Positions 31,671 through 37,604 of a stretch of DNA of 37,604 bases are shown here, in pieces. The position numbers and the translations under genes were made by a program. The number at the start of each line of letters is the position of its first letter. Position 1 is the first letter of the stretch. The notes under the pieces were generated by a model. It was not told the origin of the DNA, searched no databases, and worked only from the letters and a program-made list of their open reading frames with translations. Source of the DNA: an uncultured Desulfovibrio sp. (lineage in GTDB: Bacteria; Desulfobacterota; Desulfovibrionia; Desulfovibrionales; Desulfovibrionaceae); assembly GCA_944324555.1 (NCBI GenBank), contig CALUWU010000155.1:1-37604 (forward strand), written 5' to 3'.

Positions 31671-33377
31671 TCATGCGGATTTTTCTTCATCCTTCGTTGC
31701 GGCGGGCGGCGTCTTTTTTTCCTCATCCCGCAGGGCGCGGCGCAGAACCTTGCCGATGATTGTCTTGGGCAAATCTGTCCTGAATTCAAAGAACTTGGGA
31801 ATCTTGTAGTTTGCCAGTCTGGCCCGGCAATGGGCGGCCAGATCGGACTTGCTGAGAATCGCGCCCGCCTTGGGCACGATAAAGGCCTTGAGCGCCTCGC
31901 CTCGCGTGGGGTGCTTGACGCCCACGGCCACGGCTTCGGCCACCTGCGGATGTTCGTACAGCACTTCTTCGACTTCGCGGGGATACACATTGTAGCCGCC
32001 CACGATAACAAGGTCCTTCTTGCGATCCACAAGAAAGTAGTAGCCGTCCTTGTCCCGGTAGGCGATATCGCCCGTATGCAGCCAGCCGTCGCGCAGGGTG
32101 ACGGCGGTTTCGTCCGGCCTGTTCCAGTAGCCGGCCATAAGCTGCGGCCCCCTGGCGATCAGCTCGCCCCATTCGTTGTCGCCCAGTTCGCGCGCAGGAT
32201 CTTCCGTGTCCACGATGCGAATGTCCGTCAGCGGCAGCGGCACGCCCACGGAGCCAATTTTTTGCTCGCCCTGAATGGGATTGGCGCAAAGCACGGGGGA
32301 CGCTTCCGTCAGGCCGTACCCCTCGGTGATGGCGGCGCGGGTCATCTCCTGCCAGCGGTGCAGGGTTTCCGCCGGGAAGGGCGCCGAACCGGAAATGCAG
32401 TAGCGGATACAAGTCAAGTCATATTGCGATATGTTCTTTTGCTGCATCAGCGAAATATAGACCGAAGGCGCGCCCACAAAGAAGGTCGGGCGGAATTTCT
32501 TGATGGTCCGCAGCAGATCGCCGGGCGTGTAGCGCGGCACCGGGATGGTGGCCGCCTTCATAGCGGCGGGGAGCACGATATTGCCCATCAGGCCGAACAC
32601 ATGGAAAAAGGGCATGATGGAAAGGAAGGTGTGGCGCTCGTCTTCCTTCAGATGAAGAATGGACAGGAGCTGCGTCAGCTGCGCCGTAAGGCCGGCGTGG
32701 GTCAGCATGGCGCCCTTGGGTTCGCCCGTGGTGCCGCCCGTGTATTGCAGCAGGGCGATTTCCGCGTGCGGATTGCCGGCCGGGGGGCTGTAGCGTTCCC
32801 GGCCAAGGCAGAAATCGCGCCAGGGCACGACGCGCTCGTTCCAGGGGATTGCCGGCGCGCCGCCGTTGCGCCAGCGCTTGAGCGCATAAAGCCAGTTGAG
32901 CGGGGGCCGCAGCGCGTCGCGCACGTCGGCGACAACGATCAAATCCAGTTCCAGCGTCGGCAGCAGCGGCTCGATATGCTGCCAGAGCAGATCAAGCGTA
33001 ATCAGCACGCGCACGCCCGCGTCCTTGAAGTGCCGCTTGAGTTCGGCCTCCCGGTAAAGGGGGTTTGTCATGACGGCCGTTGCTCCGGCCTTCATCACGC
33101 CCCAGAAGGCGACGACGGTCTGCGGCAGGTTGGGCAGCATGACGGCCACGCGATCCCCGGGATGCACGCCGCAGCGCCGCAGCGACGCGGCAAAGCGTTC
33201 CGCGCGTTCGCGCAGCTCGGCGTACGTCAGGATCATGTTCTGAAAGCGCAGCGCCGTTGCCCTGGGAGCCGCGTCGGCAGCTTCGTCAAGGATAACGGAA
33301 AGATGTCTGGGCCGCAGGGTAAGGTTGGGGGCGGCGCTTCCCTGAAAGTGGAGCCGCCATGCTTCTGTGGTCGTCAT
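31671..33377 (-). CDS. fadD: Long-chain fatty acid:CoA ligase (AMP-binding)
   Basis: Activates fatty acids to acyl-CoA through an acyl-AMP. 568 residues with all adenylate-forming motifs: LLQYTGGTTGEPKGAMLTHAG (ATP loop) near residue 212, ITEGYGLTEASPV near 340, the RDGWLHTGDIAYRDKDGYYF segment near 430, and RKKDLVIVGGYNVYPREVEE near 455, then the C-terminal GKVLRRALRDEE lysine region. The Lys/Glu-rich tail is unremarkable. It follows rimO by 20 bases with only a weak ribosome site. Chain-length preference cannot be told. Confidence 0.93.
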   Translation of the reverse strand: MTTTEAWRLHFQGSAAPNLTLRPRHLSVILDEAADAAPRATALRFQNMILTYAELRERAERFAASLRRCGVHPGDRVAVMLPNLPQTVVAFWGVMKAGATAVMTNPLYREAELKRHFKDAGVRVLITLDLLWQHIEPLLPTLELDLIVVADVRDALRPPLNWLYALKRWRNGGAPAIPWNERVVPWRDFCLGRERYSPPAGNPHAEIALLQYTGGTTGEPKGAMLTHAGLTAQLTQLLSILHLKEDERHTFLSIMPFFHVFGLMGNIVLPAAMKAATIPVPRYTPGDLLRTIKKFRPTFFVGAPSVYISLMQQKNISQYDLTCIRYCISGSAPFPAETLHRWQEMTRAAITEGYGLTEASPVLCANPIQGEQKIGSVGVPLPLTDIRIVDTEDPARELGDNEWGELIARGPQLMAGYWNRPDETAVTLRDGWLHTGDIAYRDKDGYYFLVDRKKDLVIVGGYNVYPREVEEVLYEHPQVAEAVAVGVKHPTRGEALKAFIVPKAGAILSKSDLAAHCRARLANYKIPKFFEFRTDLPKTIIGKVLRRALRDEEKKTPPAATKDEEKSA

Positions 33378-33397
33378 GCTCGTTGCGTCCGGGCGTT

Positions 33398-34753
33398 TCA
33401 GGCCAGCGCCGTAAGGTCGTAGGCCGTATGATCTTCAATGTCGCATTCCACAAGGGCGCCGGGCGTCACGCCCGGGCCGCTCACATAGGTGATGCCGTCC
33501 ACGTCGGGCATCTGAAACCAGACGCGTCCCACGTGCAGGCCGGGCCATTCCTCATGCGGGCGTTCCACCAGTACGGGCAGGCGGCTGCCCGTCATCGCGG
33601 CAAGATGCTCCTCGCTGATGTCGCGCTGCAATTCCATCAACGTCGCCCGGCGGCGCTCCTTGATGTCGTCGGGAATCTGATCCGGCATTTCGGCGGCGGG
33701 CGTTCCGCTTTCCGCCTGATAGGCAAAGACGCCCACATGATGAAATCTTGTCTCTTCCACAAAACGGCAGAGCGCGTCAAAGTGTTCTTCCGTCTCGCCG
33801 GGATAGCCGACAATGAAGGTCGTTCGCAGCACTGCGTCCGGCAGGGCGTCCCGCACCCTGTCGACGACGCGGCGCGGATCTCCGGCAAAGGGGCGCCCCA
33901 TGCGGGAAAGAACGTCGGGGTGGGCGTGCTGCAGGGGAATATCAAAATAATGGAGCAGATTCGGCCCGGCCGTCTGTATGAAACGCAGCAGTTCCGGCGT
34001 GACGCCGCTGGGATAAAGATAGAGCAGACGCAGCCAGGCGAGCCCGTCCAGCGGCAGCAGCTCGGCCAGCAGATCCTGCAGGCGCGCCCGGGGCGTCAGA
34101 TCCGCGCCCCACGACGTCAGATCCTGCGCCACGAGATTGATTTCCCGCACGCCCTGCGCCAGCAGTCTTTGCGCCTCTTCCCGCAAGGCCGCGGCCGGAG
34201 CGGACGCCAGCGGGCCGCGGATGGAAGGAATGGTGCAGAAGGCGCAGGCATGCCGGCAGCCTTCGCCGACCTTGAGCCAGGCGTGCGCCGGGCCGGTCGA
34301 AAGCAGGCGTCCCGGCCACGCGCCGTCGATGGCCGGGGCCGGCTCCTCCCTCAGGGCCAGCGCCCGCGCGATCATGGCGGGCCAGCGCGTCAGGTCGCCC
34401 GTCGGCAGCCAGAGATCAACCTCCGGCAGTTCGCGCGCCAGCTCTTCCACGCCGTACCGCCCCACCATGCAGCCCGCGACCGCCAGCAGCGGCTTGCGCT
34501 TGCAGCCGGCAATCCGTTCGGCCGCGTCCAGAACGGCCCGGATGCTCTCGCTGACGGCCGGCGCAATGAAGCCGCAGGTATTGATGAGCACCAGTCGCGC
34601 GCGCCCCATATGCTCCACGCTCTTGACGGGGATGCCCAGCGAGCCGAGCACATGTTCCGTATCGACCCTGTTCTTGGGGCATCCCAGACTCTGGGTCCAT
34701 ACCGGAAGGGGGCCGCCCTGCCTGCCTGTCCGGCGGGAGGAATCCTTTTGCAT
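33398..34753 (-). CDS. rimO: Ribosomal protein S12 methylthiotransferase RimO
   Basis: Radical-SAM enzyme that adds a methylthio group to an aspartate of ribosomal protein S12. 451 residues. The N-terminal domain has the three cluster cysteines in SLGCPKNRVD, NTCGFIAPA and VAGCMVGRYG; the radical-SAM motif is CRHACAFCTIPSIRGP near residue 165, followed by LVAQDLTSWG, LRLLYLYPSGV and YFDIPLQHAHPDVLSRMGR. These are RimO rather than MiaB forms (PSIRG, DIPLQH). The C-terminal TRAM domain is present. An extra 18 or so residues precede the usual start. First gene of the rimO-fadD unit with a promoter at 34892-34920. Confidence 0.95.
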   Translation of the reverse strand: MQKDSSRRTGRQGGPLPVWTQSLGCPKNRVDTEHVLGSLGIPVKSVEHMGRARLVLINTCGFIAPAVSESIRAVLDAAERIAGCKRKPLLAVAGCMVGRYGVEELARELPEVDLWLPTGDLTRWPAMIARALALREEPAPAIDGAWPGRLLSTGPAHAWLKVGEGCRHACAFCTIPSIRGPLASAPAAALREEAQRLLAQGVREINLVAQDLTSWGADLTPRARLQDLLAELLPLDGLAWLRLLYLYPSGVTPELLRFIQTAGPNLLHYFDIPLQHAHPDVLSRMGRPFAGDPRRVVDRVRDALPDAVLRTTFIVGYPGETEEHFDALCRFVEETRFHHVGVFAYQAESGTPAAEMPDQIPDDIKERRRATLMELQRDISEEHLAAMTGSRLPVLVERPHEEWPGLHVGRVWFQMPDVDGITYVSGPGVTPGALVECDIEDHTAYDLTALA

Positions 34754-34891
34754 CAGAAAGCCCTTGGTAAAGGTTGCGGCTCCCGGAGGGGAAGCCCGTA
34801 CAGTGAAATCGCGACAGGGACGCTCCGCCGCGGAAATTCTTCGCGCCCGGTTCCCCGTACGGGACGACGTGCAGGGGAAACTTGGGGAGTC

Positions 34892-34920
34892 ATTCTATAC
34901 GGATGCCCCTTCTTTGTCAT
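34892..34920 (-). promoter_or_regulatory. Sigma70-type promoter of rimO-fadD
   Basis: On the minus strand -35 ATGACA (34915-34920), 17 bases, -10 TAGAAT (34892-34897), five of six matches in each box. The leader to rimO would be about 130 bases. Confidence 0.7.
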
Positions 34921-34966
34921 CCGTCGCCGGATACCGGGGGCGGCGGCGCGGGCGGAGTTCCCAGCA

Positions 34967-35000
34967 AAACAGCCCGCGGGTTTTCCCGGCGGGCTGTCTC
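34967..35000 (-). terminator. Intrinsic terminator of lepA
   Basis: Arms ACAGCCCGC / GCGGGCTGT with an inner GGGTTTTCCC hairpin; on the minus strand the stem is followed by TTTTGC. It begins a few bases past the lepA stop. Confidence 0.75.
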
Positions 35001-35001
35001 G

Positions 35002-36807
35002 TTATTCGTCGCCAACCTTGAGCGCGGCGAGAAAGGCCTCCTGCGGCAATTCCACATTGCCCATGCGCTTCATGCGCTTCTTGCCTTCCTTCTGCTTTTC
35101 AAGGAGCTTGCGCTTTCGGGTAATGTCGCCGCCGTAACACTTGGCCGTCACGTCCTTGCGGAAGGCCGACACCGTTTCGCGGGCGATGATCTTCTGCCCA
35201 ATGGCCGCCTGAATGGCCACCTGGAAGAGCTGGCGCGGAATGGTGCGCTTGAGCTTGAGAGCCAGGGATCGCCCGTACTGATAGGCGCGCTCCCGGTGCA
35301 CGATGACGGCCAGCGCGTCCACGGGCTCGCCGTTCAGCAGAATGTCCAGGCGCACAAGATCGGACTCGCGGTAGTCGATGGGCTGATAGTCCATGCTGGC
35401 ATAGCCGCGCGTGCAGGACTTCAGCTTGTCGAAAAAGTCGTAGACGATTTCCGCAAAGGGCAGTTCGTAGGTCACCACGACGCGGTTGGCGGCCAGATAA
35501 TGCAGGTTCTTCTGCGTCCCCCGCTTTTCCTCGCACAGCTTCATGACGTTGCCCACATATTCGTTGGGCACATGAATGTCCATGCTGACATACGGCTCGT
35601 AAAGGGCGCGAATCCGCGTCGCGTCGGGCAGATGCGCGGGGTTGTCGATCTCCAGCGTCTTGCCCTCGGACGTTTCCACCCTGTACACCACGGAAGGCGC
35701 CGTGGCGATCAGGGCAACCTCGAATTCCCGTTCCAGGCGTTCCTGAATGATTTCCATATGCAGCAGGCCGAGAAAGCCGCAGCGGAAGCCGAAGCCCAGC
35801 GCCTGCGAGGTTTCCGGTTCAAAGCTGAACGCCGCGTCGTTAAGCTGCAACTTTTCCAGCGCCGCCTTCAGATTTTCATAATCGTCCGATTCCGAAGGAT
35901 ACAGCCCGCAGAAAACCATGGGCTGCACTTCCTTGAAGCCGGGAACCGGCGTATCTGCCGGGCGGTCGGCGTGCGTGATGGTATCGCCCACGCGGGCGTC
36001 GCCCAGCGACTTGATGCTGCCGCACAGGAAACCCACCTCGCCCGCGTGCAGTTCCTTCACGTCCGTCGCCTCGGGCGAAAAGACCCCCAGGCGCAGGACT
36101 TCATAGTCCTTGCCGGTGCTCATGAGTCGCACAGACTCGCCAAGGCGCACCGTTCCGTCCATGACCCGGAACAGCACCACGACGCCCTGATAGCTGTCAT
36201 ACCAGGAGTCGAAAATAAGCGCCTTGAGCGGCGCCGAAGGATCGCCCTGCGGCGCGGGCAGGCGATGCACAATGGCCTCAAGAACGGCGTCCACCCCCAG
36301 GCCGGTCTTGGCCGATACCGGCAGCGCCTCGGAACAGTCAAGGCCGATGGCCTCCTCAATCTCTTCCTTGACGCGGTCCACCTCGGCGCTGGGAAGATCT
36401 ATCTTGTTGAGGACCGGCACAATCTCATGGTTGTGATCCAGCGCAAGGTAAACGTTCGCCAGCGTCTGCGCCTCCACCCCCTGCGTGGCGTCCACCACCA
36501 GCAACGCCCCCTCGCAGGCGGCCAGCGATCGCGAAACCTCATAGTTGAAGTCCACATGGCCGGGAGTGTCGATCAGGTTCAGCTCATATTCCTGTCCGTC
36601 GGCAGCCACATACGGAATGCGAACCGTTTGCGCCTTGATCGTGATGCCCCGCTCGCGCTCCAGATCCATCTTGTCCAGATACTGCTGGCGGGCTTCGCGC
36701 TGACTGACAACCTTGGTCAGCTCAAGAATTCGGTCGGCAAGCGTGGACTTGCCATGGTCAATATGGGCAATGATGCAAAAATTGCGGATATGTTGCAGAT
36801 TGGGCAT
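35002..36807 (-). CDS. lepA: Elongation factor 4 (LepA)
   Basis: Translational GTPase related to EF-G, thought to act on ribosome stalling or assembly. 601 residues, the usual length. G-motifs: [13 protein letters not shown] (G1), [10 protein letters not shown] (G2), DTPGHVDF (G3), NKIDLPSA (G4), SAKTGLGV (G5). The LepA-specific end [23 protein letters not shown] is complete, as is the [22 protein letters not shown] region. ATG 36807 with GAGG upstream; promoter at 36853-36881. It stands alone, with a terminator at 34967-35000. Confidence 0.97.
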   Translation of the reverse strand: MPNLQHIRNFCIIAHIDHGKSTLADRILELTKVVSQREARQQYLDKMDLERERGITIKAQTVRIPYVAADGQEYELNLIDTPGHVDFNYEVSRSLAACEGALLVVDATQGVEAQTLANVYLALDHNHEIVPVLNKIDLPSAEVDRVKEEIEEAIGLDCSEALPVSAKTGLGVDAVLEAIVHRLPAPQGDPSAPLKALIFDSWYDSYQGVVVLFRVMDGTVRLGESVRLMSTGKDYEVLRLGVFSPEATDVKELHAGEVGFLCGSIKSLGDARVGDTITHADRPADTPVPGFKEVQPMVFCGLYPSESDDYENLKAALEKLQLNDAAFSFEPETSQALGFGFRCGFLGLLHMEIIQERLEREFEVALIATAPSVVYRVETSEGKTLEIDNPAHLPDATRIRALYEPYVSMDIHVPNEYVGNVMKLCEEKRGTQKNLHYLAANRVVVTYELPFAEIVYDFFDKLKSCTRGYASMDYQPIDYRESDLVRLDILLNGEPVDALAVIVHRERAYQYGRSLALKLKRTIPRQLFQVAIQAAIGQKIIARETVSAFRKDVTAKCYGGDITRKRKLLEKQKEGKKRMKRMGNVELPQEAFLAALKVGDE

Positions 36808-36852
36808 GCGTCGGCCTCGATGTGGAGTAATCGCCTCGCGGCGGAACAGTCA

Positions 36853-36881
36853 AATATACGCCAGAACATGGTGAAAGTCCA
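36853..36881 (-). promoter_or_regulatory. Sigma70-type promoter of lepA
   Basis: On the minus strand -35 TGGACT (36876-36881), 17 bases, -10 TATATT (36853-36858). Leader of about 40 bases. Confidence 0.6.
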
Positions 36882-36937
36882 TTGTCTGGCCGCGGATGGG
36901 CTTGGTTTGGCTTGGCGTGGTTGGTGGTTTGGTTGTT

Positions 36938-37021
36938 GGGGGAGGGGAACCCCCTCTGCTAACGCGAGAGGGTGTTCCCCTCCCCCAAGCCCCCACCCCT
37001 CCCCCAGCGCGTTTTCTTCAG
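36938..37021 (+). repeat. Hairpin repeat, copy B
   Basis: Arms of 19 paired bases plus one mismatch at 36938-36957 and 36967-36986 around loop GCTAACGCG, whose reverse complement CGCGTTAGC differs by one base from the loop of copy C. A C-rich tail follows to the right (36987-37015) and ends near CGCGTTTTCTTCAG (37010s-37020). The tail also appears, inverted, next to copy C. Confidence 0.8.
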
Positions 37022-37260
37022 GAAGATGAAAGGGCAGGGGGCGCGGGCGTCGTTCCCTGAATCTCCGTCCCCCGGTTGCATGGGGGATTTTTTGTTTGGG
37101 GGGTGAGGATACGCGGGAGAAAGTGCTCTGTAGTAATCGCCGTTGTTTCGGGAGTTTCGCCGACGGCAATGTTTTATGCGACGGCGCGCGGGAACGAGCA
37201 TCGCGCGCCGCCGGGGGACGGTTATTTCTGGAAAGATTTTGCGATACCGCAGTGTTGCAT
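37022..37260. other. Core between inverted hairpin repeats
   Basis: About 240 bases with no credible gene. A stem TCCCCC / GGGGGA followed by TTTTTTG (about 37068-37096) looks like a weak intrinsic terminator on the plus strand. A second hairpin CGGCGCGCG / CGCGCGCCG lies near 37183-37212. Confidence 0.5.
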
Positions 37261-37261
37261 A

Positions 37262-37355
37262 TATCTGAATAAAGCGCGTTTGGAGGAAGGAGGGGGGGTT
37301 TGGGGGGGGAGGGAACCCCCTTTGCGCGCTAGCCAAAGGGGGTTCCCTCCCCCCC
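37262..37355 (-). repeat. Hairpin repeat, copy C
   Basis: Perfect 22-base arms 37303-37324 and 37334-37355 around loop CGCGCTAGC. To its left, read on the minus strand, lie a C-rich tail and ACGCGCTTTATTCAG, matching the tail of copy B. B and C are thus inverted copies with tails pointing at each other. Confidence 0.8.
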
Positions 37356-37392
37356 TCAAGACCACAAAAAACAAAAAAGCAGAAAAAAACGC

Positions 37393-37421
37393 TTGACGAC
37401 GAGGGGGCGACGGCGTAGTGT
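37393..37421 (+). promoter_or_regulatory. Tandem promoter box 1
   Basis: A-rich run (37365-37390), TTGACG (37393-37398), 17 bases, TAGTGT (37416-37421). The -10 match is poor on its own; the repeated arrangement with boxes 2 and 3 raises it. Confidence 0.4.
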
Positions 37422-37487
37422 CCGCCTTCGCCGGTTGGGAATGACAACGGGGCGACGCGAAAACGTTGCGAAGTTGCAAAAAAGTTC

Positions 37488-37517
37488 TTGACAGGCGACG
37501 CGAGATTGTCTTAGAAA
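37488..37517 (+). promoter_or_regulatory. Tandem promoter box 2
   Basis: GCAAAAAAG run, exact TTGACA (37488-37493), 18 bases, TAGAAA (37512-37517). A ten-base direct repeat GGCGACGCGA occurs at 37451-37460 and 37494-37503. Confidence 0.55.
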
Positions 37518-37585
37518 GGGCGCTCGCGAGGCGGCAACTTCCGCGAGACGCCGAAAAGAAATTTTCGGAAAAAGCGAAAAAGAAG

Positions 37586-37604
37586 TTGACAAGCCAAACG
37601 AGAG
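37586..37604 (+). promoter_or_regulatory. Tandem promoter box 3, cut by window end
   Basis: A-rich run GAAAAAGCGAAAAAGAAG then exact TTGACA (37586-37591); the -10 would lie past the window. A hairpin CCGAAAA-GAAA-TTTTCGG is just upstream (about 37550-37567). Confidence 0.5.

Noticed and set aside
36938-37355. CRISPR array
   Set aside because: Only two inverted hairpin copies with an unrelated core, no regular spacers and no cas genes.
36808-37604. Short open frames with Gly/Pro-rich translations
   Set aside because: They are translations of the hairpin repeats and their C-rich tails.
1-37604. tRNA genes or transposases
   Set aside because: No T-loop motif in a cloverleaf context and no transposase or integrase motif was seen on either strand.

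Overview
The window looks like a chromosome segment from a GC-rich, flagellated, anaerobic deltaproteobacterium of the Desulfovibrionaceae (Desulfovibrio-like). The basis is gene content and order. An Rnf operon is headed by a ten-heme cytochrome c and closed by an ApbE gene (dhcF-rnfCDGEAB-apbE), and a flagellar block runs flgI-flgJ-flgN-flgK-flgL-fliW next to flgM. Both arrangements are, to my knowledge, those of Desulfovibrio. No transposase, phage gene, tRNA, rRNA or CRISPR array was found inside the window.

Layout. 1-2660 (minus): thiamine thiazole operon thiS-thiG-thiH with a promoter, a TPP riboswitch and a riboswitch-controlled terminator. 2700-10810 (plus): late-rod and hook-filament-junction flagellar genes, with two sigma54-type promoters and fliW ending in a strong terminator; csrA, expected between flgL and fliW, is not there. 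10810-12140: repeat-rich gap, then flgM and a conserved companion (minus) behind a near-consensus sigma28 promoter. 12207-19164 (minus): the Rnf membrane complex. 19228-20583 (minus): amino acid/cation symporter. 20600-21114: AT-rich divergent regulatory region. 21115-23374 (plus): hisH-hisF and a LarE-type sulfur transferase. 23589-29371 (plus): a tiny basic protein, FmdB zinc ribbon, purB, pyrE, a Csd6/Pgp2-like peptidoglycan enzyme with three NTF2-like domains, and a membrane coiled-coil protein. 29540-30295 (plus): methyltransferase flanked by interspersed repeats. 30412-31062 (minus): Tat-exported flavodoxin-like protein. 31278-34753 (minus): rimO-fadD and a small secreted Trp-rich protein. 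35002-36807 (minus): lepA. 36808-37604: no gene; inverted hairpin repeats, then three promoter-like boxes about 95 bases apart pointing out of the window.

How the parts fit. Flagellar control appears layered: sigma54 for rod/hook-junction genes, sigma28 for flgM (the anti-sigma28 factor), and FliW, the CsrA antagonist. The Rnf genes encode an ion-translocating redox complex wired to a periplasmic decaheme cytochrome. Its RnfC lacks the usual FMN/NADH-binding motifs, RnfD seems to lack the usual flavinylation threonine, and RnfE carries an added four-cysteine tail, so the electron route may differ from the textbook ferredoxin:NAD complex. Two families of non-coding repeats occupy the intergenic gaps. 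All functional statements come from reading sequence and remembered family motifs; no search was run.
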